From positions 61,458,806-61,522,805 of the forward strand of contig NC_065531.1 in the NCBI RefSeq assembly GCF_020184175.1: a stretch of 64,000 nucleotides of DNA, written 5' to 3'. The notes beneath the pieces were generated by a model. The model was not told the origin of the DNA. It did no database searches and saw only the letters and a list, made by a program, of their open reading frames with translations. This DNA comes from Aphis gossypii. Taxonomy: Eukaryota > Arthropoda > Insecta > Hemiptera > Aphididae. The translations under genes were made by a program, and so were the position numbers. Shown piece after piece: positions 9,989 to 21,042 of the stretch. Each line of letters starts with the position of its first letter. The first letter of the stretch is position 1.

Positions 9989-10141
9989 TTATTTTTCTAA
10001 TTTTTCGTTATACCTTATCTCCCACTCTTCCTTTTCTTGTTCATTTTTTTCTTCGATTTTCTTTAATTTCTTTTTGAAAAAATTTTCTAATGCCTCCATC
10101 CTTTCTGTTAATTCGTCTTCATATTTCTTCCTTGGAGCCAT
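9989..10141 (-). CDS. Gag N-terminal fragment (50 aa)
   Basis: ATG at 10141-10139 opens a 50-codon Lys/Glu-rich frame (starts MAPRKKYEDELTERMEALE) that stops at a TAA at 9991-9989. The Lys/Glu-rich character continues in the other frame into the main Gag-Pol ORF, so the TAA looks like the result of a one-base change in the A/T run just before it. The segment would form an N-terminal coiled coil of Gag. The start is the first ATG after the primer site, about 90 bases inside the element. Alternatively translation begins at the ATG at 9968 and this is a short upstream ORF. Confidence 0.65.
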   Translation of the reverse strand: MAPRKKYEDELTERMEALENFFKKKLKKIEEKNEQEKEEWEIRYNEKLEK

Positions 10142-10216
10142 TTGAAAAAAATTAAGGTAGCTGTTTATAGATGTAGTATGTAGTATCTTGTTTTACGTGT
10201 CTATCGAGCTCTCGTA

Positions 10217-10227
10217 GTTGGGCGCCA
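10217..10227 (-). other. Primer-binding site, tRNA-Lys type
   Basis: Two bases inside the 5' LTR the minus strand reads TGGCGCCCAAC. This is complementary to the 3' end of an insect tRNA-Lys including CCA, the primer used by Drosophila gypsy. Beyond 11 bases the match is partial. Confidence 0.85.
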
Positions 10228-10229
10228 AA

Positions 10230-11443
10230 TGTAATGAACACTCAATTGCTTATTTATAGTTCATTAACATAAACATATAATATCCGGAATACTGTATATT
10301 ACAAGTTATTCAAGTATAATTTAATTAATATAAAATAATTTATTCTAATTTGCGATATAAAATAGAATATTATGATTTGTTTACATAGTTGCATACAATA
10401 TGAAGCATTACAGTTTTGTTATACATTTTAATGATTACAGGGTTATTATTTAGTTGAATATAATATGAAATATTACTTTAACATTTATTATGTCACAAGC
10501 TTATCACGGAGTATTGATATTTATTGAGACTCACGTAATTGTTGTAATTATGAAAGATGCGTATCTATATTGTGATAGGGATAGTATGTTCCGTTGGCGG
10601 CACTGATCCCGATATATTTGTATTATCACGGTGATAATGTGATGGCGGGCGGAGGTGTACAGAATCGGCTGCGACACTTCTCGTCGGCGGCGTGTGATTG
10701 AAGGCGGGCGGAAGTATGCGGGCTCGGTGGCGGCACTTCTCGTCGGTGGTATGTGGTGGAGGGCGGGCGACGGTGTACGGGCTCGGCTAGTCGGACAGTA
10801 CAGACTTTTGTCTGTACCCACGACTGCTAGTTCCCGTCAGCGGCGGCACTTCTCGTCGGCGGCGGCACTTCTCGTCGGCGGCGGCACTTCTTGTCGGCGG
10901 CGTGTGGTGGAAGGCGGGCGACGGTATGCGGGCTCGGCTAGTCGGACAGTACAGACTTTTGTCTGTACCCACGACTGCTATAGTTCCCGTCGGCGGCGTG
11001 GTTGAAAGCGAACGGCGGTGTACTAGTACAGTTCGAACAGTTGGACAGTATAGTGTCACCTATACCCACAGCTGTCGAACTGTACCGCGGATGATTTCGG
11101 TGACGGCTGTTGCCCCTTTTCTGCCTGTTTAGGTAACAACGCCCGTGGTAGTATTGCTAATTCTGATTATGATATTCATATACTTTCACTAGCTGTGTTA
11201 ATGAATAGTTCATAATGCGTTATATCGTGGCAATGTTTATAGACAATTAATTACTTATCCGTATGTATAAAGATATTTTGACATTAATTAATTGTCTGAT
11301 TGACGGGGAGATGAACGGATGTTGAAGTCAATTATTTTACGAGCGCTATCTCTTATCGCTTTTTAGCGTAATCATAGTAAATTGAGCGACATCAGTGGCG
11401 GCGCGTAGCGATATAAAAACGCGCAATATACGTGTTCGTTACA
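10230..11443 (-). repeat. 5' LTR of the retrotransposon (right copy)
   Basis: Same length (1214 bp) and, as far as I can check by eye, same sequence as 3895-5108. It carries the promoter for the element's transcript, which runs toward lower coordinates. The hairpins recur at 10798-10817 and 10949-10968, and the 19-bp tandem units near 10841-10897. Confidence 0.96.
11236..11241 (-). promoter_or_regulatory. Candidate TATA box of the retrotransposon promoter
   Basis: The minus strand reads TATAAA about 200 bases into the 5' LTR, which would place transcription start near 11205-11215. The GC-rich repeat region would then be in the transcribed leader. This is inferred from position only. Confidence 0.35.
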
Positions 11444-11447
11444 CACT
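11444..11447. repeat. Target-site duplication CACT (right copy)
   Basis: It matches 3891-3894 and marks the right insertion boundary. Confidence 0.9.
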
Positions 11448-14400
11448 TTTACATGATTAATTTTATATATAAAAAAAAAAACATTATTCAACGTAAAACT
11501 AATATTATATAACAATAACACCTACCTATTCTAAACTTATTTAACCTTTTTTTTTTTTTTTTATATTAATAAAAAATAAACACAAGTTTAAACGAACATT
11601 TCAAAAATTGAATTTAACAGGGAGGTTATTTAAAATTAAAACGCTGTTGTTGTAATTAAGAGAAATATACTACACATATGTACAATACTCATTGTTTTAT
11701 ACAGTTAGTAATATGATAAAAATAAAACAATTCAATAATATTTTAAAAATTACACACTGGTGCTTTGTGTAGTATAGAATAATAATAATAATAATAAAAT
11801 ACAACAATAGTTACAAATGATTTAGGCATTGCCGAGAAGTCAGATGTCGATAATAAATATCAATGTGTAATCTACAAAATATTTTAACAACGCTGGATAC
11901 GATAATTTCAAACAAATATAATAACATTTAGCTGTTTCAATAGGTATAATATTCTTGAAATAAGTAAAACACACAAGTTTAGGAAATAATATAATATAAA
12001 ATCGTGAGCACTGTCACTAACAGTAGGATTAATAGGAGTAAAACAGCATTCGCCTACGAAGTAACAGGACGTTGATGCCATTATACAATATACATACATC
12101 CGCAGGCAGATTCTACAAGCTTCGTAGTTGTATCTTAGAGTTTTCGGTTAAATAAGTTATATTTTTCCTCTGGTGTTGTTCTTTTGTAGGGGCTACTGTG
12201 AAAAATGATGGCGACAAAAATACGATATGATTTATGACGCAAAAATATTGCTTGAAACAACAAAATGAAAGAATGAGAAAAAATATAAATACTAGACAAA
12301 GAGCTAAAATTTTATAGCACCAATTTATTTTTAGTATAAGTAACAAAATAGTATAAAAACTTTAAAAGCAAATCAAAAATGATTCAGACAAGGTGCACAA
12401 TACGTGTATAATATAGAATAAATTATTGTAGATACAATAACTAATACAAAATGCCTTTAAAAATAATAATTATAACTGTCAATATTAAATTATGTTATAT
12501 TCTTTTTAGTAGGTTAATATTTTAATAATATTCTTAACTCTTTAGTCTTTACTGCATAACATTTAGAAAAAAAAAACAAGATTTATGTGACTGAACTCTT
12601 ATATAGTCATTCTGATAAAATTGCATATTACATATTTAATACTATAATATGGCTTGATAAAAAAATTGTAATGACCAAATAGAAAATGATATTGAAATAT
12701 ATATATTATACATAAATACACTAAGAATATACTATTTTTAAAACTATTAAGTTACTTACTATTTATAATACGATGTTTTTGTCAATCTTAGAAATATTTA
12801 AATTCAATGTTATAGAAGAAAAAAATAATACATAGCAAGATAAATAAGTACATTTTGAGAAATTAAGTTTAAAAACTATATATATATTATATATGTTTAG
12901 CATATATATAGCTATATAAACAACGGATCAACCGTTATTATATCATAAACATTAACTAAACTATAAAATATTTTACTTAAATTGTGCTACATAAAAAAAT
13001 CTTAACTTTTTAACTCGTTAATGTCCATCCTTGTAAAAAATGCGATATCTTGGTTGAAGTATCAAATGATTTAAAGTGAAAAAAGTGTTTTCAAATGTAA
13101 TGAAAAATGTTGATAGTTTAATTTAAGATATATCATTATTTTCTAGTGTAATTTCATTAGTATTGCATAATACTTGGTAAGTACTTAGGATAATACAATA
13201 TTTTAAATATTTTTAAGACATTTCATAGAAATACGGGATATTGAATATGGAAAAAATAATTGACAATTTCAAGCTTTATAATTTATATATTAGAAGACCT
13301 AAAAAAATCACATTGAGCACGTCTTAAATTGACGAACTAAATGGATGGACAAGAATTTCGATGTGTAACTATAGGACAAAAATAGATTTGTGGAGTGGAT
13401 TTTGTTAAAAATAATAATAATAATAAAAAAGTAACTTTCTAAGACATGTCACAAAGCATAAAACTTTTTATTATATAGGTGTGTAGGTGTGTCGAAAGAA
13501 TATTTTTTTCTTTTGAAAAAATAAAAAGCTATTTTGATGACCTTGTTTCTTTATATCGCGTAATTCAAGAAGATTTCAAAATCACTTAGATGACAAATAC
13601 AAAAGGAAACACCACTTGTATTAAAAACATACTGACTCGTTTATATACAAAACATAAAGAATACAATACATTTTGATTTTGATTTATGTGGAATACTGTT
13701 TAAAAATGTAATCCATTATATTATTATCATTAGATATTATAAAATAATTTTATTTATACAAATTATGTTTAAACCGTAATAGCAATGACTATTGGATATT
13801 TTTTTTAATGATTGATGCACCAAATAATAAATAATATAATATTAAACAACATTTTTAATCAATAAAATAAACGCATATAATATTGTTTCATAGACTAAAA
13901 GTATAAAATGTGTTTCCGGCTTACTAAGAAGTTATTATATACGATATACGATAATAATACTAAAGAAAACGTCTATTAAAGTCAAGAAAAATCGATTCAA
14001 TAACATTTAATATTGAATAATAGCAGAAATATACCTAAGTAAAACAATCATATAAAAATAAAAAATGTATTTAAATTCCACTGAGGCACCTGCAGCTCAT
14101 AATTAATGAAAAACCAAAATTTTGATTTATAACATTACGATAACATTATATTTATGAGTTATGATAAATGTAAACGTAGCAAAATAAATAAATATTATAA
14201 TACAATTTTGGTAAGCAACGAGTTTTCTTTCATAAAAAACAATTTTCAAGAAAATTAAAGTTTTAGTGCTTTTATTTTATTAGTGTTCACTTGCATTGCA
14301 GCATCTTTATTTCAAAGGTACGTATAAAAAAAAATAATAAATGTTAAAGGTATAATATCTAAACTCGTAAAATACATATACCTATTCCTAGACCTGAAAC

Positions 14401-15168
14401 TTGAGAGAATAAAAAAGTTGATTATGATCAACCTCTATTCGCTCTTTTCCATTCCCTAATGAAAATGCAATTTGAACGTTTTATATTTTTATATGACTGT
14501 AACGTTTATTAATATCATTGGGAAATCGATATAAAATATAATCACTAAAATATTATAAAATATTAATAATCAATGGTAGTATAGTTTATACGTGAATAAT
14601 AATTCACATGTAGGTATATACTATAACTATATAATATACTTTAAACATTATTGTTACAATTCATATATTATGATGTACCTACCTAAAACCAAAACCAATA
14701 ATGAGCATTATTTGTTTTTCAATTATACACGCGGAATTCATATAAAATTATAAAATTATATACTTATGAAATAACACAAAAATAAATATTTAAAAAATAT
14801 ATAATATAATACCTAACTTTCATAAAAAAAAAAAAAAAAACATAAAATAGATGCTTGAAATACTAAAAAGTGATTCGAATATCATTTCTGAAGAACATGC
14901 ATCATTTGATAACCGACTGAAAATTAAAATCGTGCAATATTAATTGAAAGAAGTGAAAAAAAAGATGAGTTAATTTTGTATGCAGTAATTTATTAATATT
15001 AATATAATTTATTTAAAAAAAAAAAAATGTATTTATTCAACTCCAAATAAAAAAGGATATGAGATGATTGATTAAAAAAAAGTGTATATATACTATATTA
15101 TATACTCAATATAAGTATAAATTGTTACATTGATGTATATTATCATCAATGAGAAACGATATTTGCAG
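11448..15168. other. AT-rich stretch, mostly gene-free; two weak exon-like spots
   Basis: There are simple repeats (AAT near 11780-11800, several A/T runs) and no clear gene. A strong pyrimidine tract ending TTTTGTAG at 12189 is followed by two bases plus 12 codons and a TGA (12190-12230), a possible tiny terminal exon. TTTTCTAG at 13146 and GTAAGT at 13177 bracket a 30-bp segment open in one frame. Its phase would join the exon at 15169 (TG plus G). Both are suggestive only. Confidence 0.35.
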
Positions 15169-15256
15169 GGCCTTTCAAACGAAAATTCAGACACAGTCGA
15201 TAAATTCCGAATCCAGTTTGATTGATGTGAAACCTAAAAAAAAGGCATCAATCTCT
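15169..15256 (+). CDS. Penultimate coding exon, unknown protein (partial)
   Basis: ATTTGCAG ends at 15168 and a consensus donor GTGAGT starts at 15257. Of three frames only one is open: one base (G) plus 29 codons, beginning AFQTKIQTQS and ending in KPKKKASIS. The donor falls between codons, and the next exon (15322) continues in the same frame, which is the main support. Upstream exons are not certain; a 30-bp microexon at 13147-13176 has the right phase. The basic PKKK stretch could be a nuclear or membrane-proximal basic patch. I do not recognise the protein. Confidence 0.45.
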
Positions 15257-15321
15257 GTGAGTAAAAACGTTTTCAGTGTTATCCACTGTAACGGTCACCA
15301 CCCTTAAAATTTTCATTCCAG
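15257..15321 (+). other. Candidate 65-bp intron (GTGAGT...TTCCAG)
   Basis: A consensus donor, a pyrimidine-rich 3' part (TTTTCATTCCAG) and a length near the lower limit of insect introns. Removing it joins two open frames without a stop. Confidence 0.45.
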
Positions 15322-15408
15322 AAATATTCTTATATCGAAGACATTTTACTGTCTTTCTATACTTCAAAGGAACGACCAAGCTATACTTTACCAATTAATA
15401 AGACCTAG
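15322..15408 (+). CDS. Terminal coding exon, unknown protein (partial)
   Basis: It follows TTTTCATTCCAG and reads 28 codons in phase with the exon before it, to TAG at 15406-15408. It begins KYSYIEDILLSFYTSKERP and ends in PINKT. Together with 15169-15256 it gives a 57-residue carboxyl end with a natural, mixed composition. A possible polyadenylation signal (AATAAA, near 15821) lies about 400 bases on. The family is unrecognised, and a retrotransposon or transposase fragment is an alternative. Confidence 0.43.
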   Translation, partial: KYSYIEDILLSFYTSKERPSYTLPINKT

Positions 15409-18370
15409 TTTAACTCTGGTATTTTATATTTGCTAGTATTTATTGTATACATTTACGCATATACAAATGAACTTGCTATGTACAACAAACACTTAATTTT
15501 TAAGAAAATAATATGTATTTAAATCAATATTAAAAACCTGCAATTGGCCATGTAATTTATTTTATCAATGAAAATGAATATTGTCAACAAAAATAGGAAA
15601 ATCATCGAGACGCAGTTTTTATATTTATTATAACTCCAAAATAGAAAGTATAAACTAAAACCGCATGCATCATCGCCGCCACATGGTCACTTAAAATAAT
15701 GAATTATTTGACAAAATCAATTGTAGTAATAATACAGTATGTGAAGCAAAAATTGAATGAAAATAATTAAATATAAACACAAACTACTGTAGTGTGTAAG
15801 TGTACCTATATATGAGTAATAAAAGTTTAAATATTTCCAATTAATTTATGATAAACTATTAAATAGAGTTGAATATTGATAATTGTTAAAAGGATATTAT
15901 TGCGGTTTGATTTTAATTCAAAGGCGTTTAAACAATACTATATTATTTGCATACATCGATTAAGTTAGAACCTCTACACCTACCGAAAACTTAAAATAAC
16001 AATTTCATTATTAAATTTATAATATTATATCTATTTAAAATATGTGCAGTATTTTTGTATATAATATCGTCAACAAATCGAACTAATTGATGGCTGAAGT
16101 CCTTTACATGTTTTATCATATTATAAGCAATTAAGTTAGTATAAATGATGGTTGACTGTCGTTTTTGTACTATTGTATAGCAGTATAATATGATCTGTTA
16201 AAGTATAAACCTATAGGAATATTAAAAAAGAAAATATTAATAAATATATTTAAAGTAAAATAATTAAAACGTGTCTCCACATGATATTATTTGAATTATT
16301 AAAAAATAAAAAATAAAATAGAGAAATAAAATAAAATATGCTAGCATTTTTATTCAAGGATTACTAACACCGCATTCAGGTACAATATTAAAATAATAAT
16401 AATGCAACATGCAATTATAAATTAAACCTGATTATCAATTAAGAATTCAAATAGATTTGTATGTTGTTATTCGTTATATCTAATGAATTTCACATTATTA
16501 CTTGTACGTATAACAATCACATCAAATTGCTTTTTAATTACATTTCATAATTAAATATGTATATAGTACAAAGAGATCTGAAAAATACAAAAATTATTTG
16601 TTATGGAACTTTTAATTCGAAAGTAAACTACAAGTAATAGATTTAGAGTAAGATATGGTTTAAAACCAAAATGGATATTCGATTAGATTCATTGGGATTA
16701 GTGTAAAACACAGAACGTGAAAAAAGAATTAATAATTGAATACTACGGAAAATAATTATTAATACAATCAATAAAATATTTAATATAATTATATTATTGT
16801 CCCTTGCTTAGAGTGATGTAATTTTTATTTTTAGAATGTTTGAACATACGATCTATCATCTACAATTTGTAATAAAAATAATAACAACACAAACATTTGA
16901 TTATAAATTATAGCATAGCGAATTAATTATACATAAATAATAAATTAGTGTTGATTTCAATAAATACACAAATAATGGATTTAGTTAGGTTAGGTTAGGT
17001 TAGGTTTTAAAATAATTGTATAATTATAAGAACATATGATACAAAAATTAAACTGTGAATAAAAAAATCGATGGTATATAAAAATAACCATGTTATGTAA
17101 AAAATCAACAAATACAAAATTCTTAATGAATAAATTTAAATTGAGTTGTTTATGTATTAATTAGTTAAAAAATATTTAAAAATTGAGATTCCAACAAATA
17201 ATGTAACTGTAACTAGGGTTAAAACTATATAGGTTTCTATATTACACAGAAGTAAAATTATCTAACCTTACAGTATAATTTAATAAAATAAATAACATTT
17301 TAATTTCAACAAATATATGAATAATTTTAACTAGGTATTAAAAGTTAAATTGTGATTATTGTCATTAAACGTTTCATAATCTTTAAAAATATATAAATTA
17401 TCATGTCTTTGGTCATATTATTAATTATCCTTTAAAATAAAATCTTAATCAACTATATACAAATTATAAACTGTTTACTATTTATAAGTTATAATCTAAT
17501 CTAAACTTATTCTTAAAACTAAATTAATATTTTTTAACAGTGTTCATTCTTTCATAATTGTTTTTCGTTTTAATTAATTTTTAATTTTCTAATTTCAAGT
17601 TATTATTATAACTGTATATTTACTTAGGTAACTATAGTACTAATTTCCTTTATTCTTACATATTTTGTACATAAATATTTAATTCACAAAACAAGATAAT
17701 TAATAAAATTGAATAATTATTTAGTTAATAAATACATTTTTTTTTCATACAACACTAAACACTTTTATAATTAATAAGAGCGTGCTAATACTGTAATTAT
17801 AACTATAAACATTATAACTGAAGATTAAGACAATAGACAATATATATTGTTTACCAAAAACCATCAAAATTAATACAATAATAAGATAATAGGTTTTAGA
17901 ACATAATTCTATCTCTGACCTGACAACTTCAACGAATCATTAAATTTTACTGGTATTTCCATAGATAAAATATATGTAACTTTCTGTTATAAATATTATA
18001 ATAGTTGTTTTAATAACTTAATTATGTTCAAGTTCAATTCTAATTAACTTAAAAATTACTTTTAAATCCTTTTTTGAACTTTAAAACTGATACAATATAG
18101 TGCAAGATGGAATATTGCAATATTCTAGGAAATACTGACTAAATTTTAATGTAAAGAAACAGCTTGTTTCTCTACTTAAGCTTAACGTATTTGCTTATTT
18201 CTATAGTGGTTGCAACCACAATACTCACTCAAAATAGTTCTAAGTAATAAGTACTTTGTTCGGTATAATTATGTATACAACCTAGTTTTCTCGATAAACA
18301 ATGAGATAGCTCCAACTAACAGAAAATAACACTTTGTTAACTAAAACGCATTTTTGGTTCTCAATTAATT
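15409..18370. other. AT-rich gene-free stretch
   Basis: I see no supported gene. It includes the TTAGG tract described separately and a TTTTTATTTTTAG (ending about 16833) followed by a 25-codon open frame that I do not consider reliable. Confidence 0.45.
16985..17004 (+). repeat. Interstitial (TTAGG)4 telomere-type tract
   Basis: Four exact tandem copies of TTAGG, preceded by a partial TTAG. TTAGG is the ancestral insect telomere repeat. Short internal tracts are usually repair scars or simple microsatellites. Confidence 0.85.
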
Positions 18371-18724
18371 GTATACAATATTAATCGAATAGAATAATAA
18401 TCCTAAAACGAATACATACCATAAGGTGTGAGGACAATACTAAAGCTATAAAACAATTATTATTCGAACCCCAAAGTACCCAGTCGAGAGGAAGAAAGTT
18501 AGAACGTGAATTACGTAGGGTGGTAGAATGGAGGAAGAATAATACGAGAGAGATGGAGAAATAAGAAGGTCTAATCCTGAGAAGCTAATAAAGTTGAAGT
18601 GAGTACGTACCGGAAACCAGGATTACCGAGCAAAGTCAGTATTTGGGTATGCAGTGGTTTCAATTTACATAGCAAAAACTTAGCGTTGTCTCAAAATATA
18701 AATTTCATTGAGAAACAAAATAAA
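18370..18724 (+). pseudogene. Possible decayed coding segment in two frames, unknown
   Basis: Two open frames without ATG follow one another. The first (about 18380-18563) is basic and ends KLERELRRVVEWRKNN...MEK before a TAA. The second (about 18590-18724), in another frame, contains VSTYRKPGLPSKVSIWVCSG. Both have mixed composition in a GC-richer patch, and a GTGAGT at 18602 could be a donor. This could be a frameshifted fragment of a gene or mobile element, two exons, or purine-rich sequence that happens to lack stops. No family is recognised. Confidence 0.22.
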
Positions 18725-19052
18725 TAAATAGAGAATCTACTATTTCTATAGAGTAAAACAAAAACGTTGTAAACATAAAATTAGTAATATAGGATGATTA
18801 ACAATGTTAGAAAATATAAAAAATGCATCAGATTTCTATTGAACATTTTAAACTTTGTTTATACTAGTTAATTTTCAGAAGTCTTTAATATATAACACTA
18901 TACTATCCGGTGTATCAATTTAGTCTTAACTTTTTTAATTTTTCATGGTTATTAATTTATAGCACCATATAACAAACGTTGAAAAAAATACTTTGTTTAT
19001 TGTTAAAGCTAGGACAATAGTAAAATGCAAAAGAGACAAAGAAAATCATAAA
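18725..19052. other. Gene-free AT-rich stretch
   Basis: Nothing supportable seen. Confidence 0.5.
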
Positions 19053-19360
19053 ATCTTAAACCTTAAATCAAATATTTGAATTCATAAATGCTTATCAATT
19101 ATCATTGGTCTATATCTATTATATTTATAATACTAAAATTTATATTTGCATATAAAATTTGCGTTGTATAAAATAAAATAATATTTTATAGTTATTATGT
19201 TACGGAATTACTTTACTTACTTTAACTATACTTAATTATACTTATAAAAACATCTTCCTTTTTTTCGAATCTATTAATAATTATTAATAGTAATAGATAT
19301 AGACCAATGATAATTGATAAGTATTAAAGAATTCAAATATTTGATTTAAGTTTTAAGATA
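19053..19360. mobile_element. Fold-back / MITE-like element with about 70-bp inverted arms
   Basis: The segment from 19053 (ATCTTAAACCTTAAATC...) reappears in reverse complement ending near 19359. About 70 bases match with few differences, including AAATCAAATATTTGAATTC and TTATCAATTATCATTGGTCT. The roughly 160-bp middle is AT-rich and has no ORF. This is the structure of a non-autonomous DNA element (MITE) or fold-back repeat. The target duplication is not clear. Confidence 0.8.
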
Positions 19361-20880
19361 TTATGGTGCATAGCTGGTGATAGATAAAAATCTAAAAATC
19401 TAATGAAAAAACAAGTTAATAATAAGATGAAAAACTAGTAAAATAACAAGTAACTTAATTAAAATATTAAGATGCATAAGTATATATTATAAACATACAC
19501 AATCATAAATAGTTGAACAATGATTATTTGCCTATTGTGTAACCAATTTATTAGTGATAATAAATAATTATAACATTCACTATAAAATGTAATATATTCA
19601 AAACACATTTCATAAAATATAATTAAAAATGACAAGTGATAATAATTATTATTATCTACAATCTACGGGTTATAGTGGTCATTTTAATTTAATCAATATA
19701 ATTTTAATACAATGAAAAGAAACAATTTGAAATAACATAAATTTGTGTGGATCTTTGTTTTTATTTATTCAGCATATTTATTCCTTAAAAATGAATCTAA
19801 ATGTTTTTTATACATAGTGGTTATGTTGATCACAGAGAATTTCTACATGGTTTAGTTTGTTTCTAATAAGCCGTCTATTGTTACATTTAAAAAATTCAAA
19901 TTAATAAAAATATATATCATTCTTAAACAAGAAACATGACAAGAAAAATAAAATAACTACGTTTACCTGATCATAATAATGAGATATTTTTTCTAACAAT
20001 ATAGTTGTTCGTAGGAATAGTAACATTATCAAAATAAAATTAAAAATTTAATTTATTTTTCTTTCATTTCTTATGAAAACATAATACACACATAAAACAC
20101 AGCAGATATACATACAAATTTACATCTAAATAATAATAAATCGAACCAGAATATCATTTTCTTACTAATATAAAAAAAGTTAAAATCTATGTTTAAAATT
20201 CTAATATAACTATAGGTATCTACTAGAACTTTTAAGAATTCACTTTGTTCTAAGTTGTACAAAGATTTCATCTTTAAACATCAATGAAACTTTTTCACAT
20301 TAATTTAATTTAATAAAACCATATAACGATTACAAGTTTGTATTTTATTTTTTTTTTGTTTTTTACAATTTTCAATTAACAAAAATAATAATGTAAATAT
20401 AATACAAATAATATGAATAGAAGTTAGAACGCCTTAAATTAATTATCAACTGTGCTTAATGTTGGGTTTATATAACATTACTTCAAAAATAATATTAAAT
20501 TGGCACAAATAAATATTTGTAATTAATAATGAAACAAACGGTTTTGGTTTTTTATTTATTTTTTTATTTCACTTTGATTGAAAATAATAATTATTAAAAA
20601 CTTGTCAAATTGAATAAAAAGCTATTAAATTATACCAATTGTGATAACAAAGAATAAACCATAAAATAATGATGTTAAAATCAAAGTCAAATACATTAAA
20701 AATTATAATATTTTGATATTAAAGGGTAGCATAATATATATAAAAATAGGTAAGTGTTCAATTGGATTGTTTTTATCAAACAATAAACTTGATCAGTATA
20801 TCGTTAATAATGATGCGAATTTAATTTGATACATCAGCTAAACATATCAAACTCAAAATTAACTAAAGTGACACTAATAA
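19361..20880. other. Gene-free AT-rich stretch
   Basis: No coding signal. There are T/A runs near 20345 and 20560, and a short AT-biased ORF at 20071-20271 (minus) that I regard as chance. Confidence 0.5.
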
Positions 20881-20899
20881 TTTTGAATGGCCAATAAAA

Positions 20900-21042
20900 T
20901 CCTGTGTCCACTAAATCTGTGACAACCTGGTGGCACAATTACGTAGACAAACCGTTTTGCATCAGCCAGAAAGGGGCTGACGGGATCTGCAGGCTTAACG
21001 GTTTACATACAAAATCAATGGCCAGTGACCCGAATACGAGGT
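20900..21042 (+). other. GC-richer block with possible exon, unknown
   Basis: Within very AT-rich DNA this block has about 45% GC. One plus-strand frame is open for about 48 codons to a TAG at 21040 (includes KPFCISQKGADGICRLNG). AG|GTAGGT at 21040/21041 could be a donor, and GTGAGT lies at 21077. A minus-strand frame is also open over part of it. It may be an exon or a conserved regulatory element; I cannot choose. Confidence 0.2.

Larger units (their letters stand above)
3895..11443 (-). mobile_element. Ty3/Gypsy LTR retrotransposon, full length, 7549 bp
   Basis: Read on the minus strand the order is 5' LTR (10230-11443), primer-binding site, Gag, protease, reverse transcriptase, RNase H, integrase, a third ORF, polypurine tract and 3' LTR (3895-5108). 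The order protease-RT-RNase H-integrase places it in Ty3/Gypsy (Metaviridae) rather than Copia. The ends are TG...CA and the flanks carry a CACT duplication. The two LTRs show no length difference, every ORF shifts by exactly 6335, and I found no mismatch by eye, so the insertion is very recent. The Gag-Pol frame is interrupted near 9991, 6606-6609 and 6101-6105, so this copy as given would not make an intact polyprotein. Confidence 0.97.

Noticed and set aside
12113..12346. Minus-strand ORF of 77 codons with a hydrophobic start
   Set aside because: It is rich in Phe/Leu/Ile as expected from A-rich DNA, and the other strand has a better splice signal at 12189.
13147..13176. 30-bp microexon joining 15169-15256 as a confirmed exon
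   Set aside because: The phase fits, but a 30-bp segment between AG and GTAAGT in AT-rich DNA is too weak alone; kept as a remark only.
18465..18490. ATTCGAACCCC looked like a tRNA T-loop on the minus strand
   Set aside because: No matching acceptor stem, D-arm or anticodon arm can be built around it.
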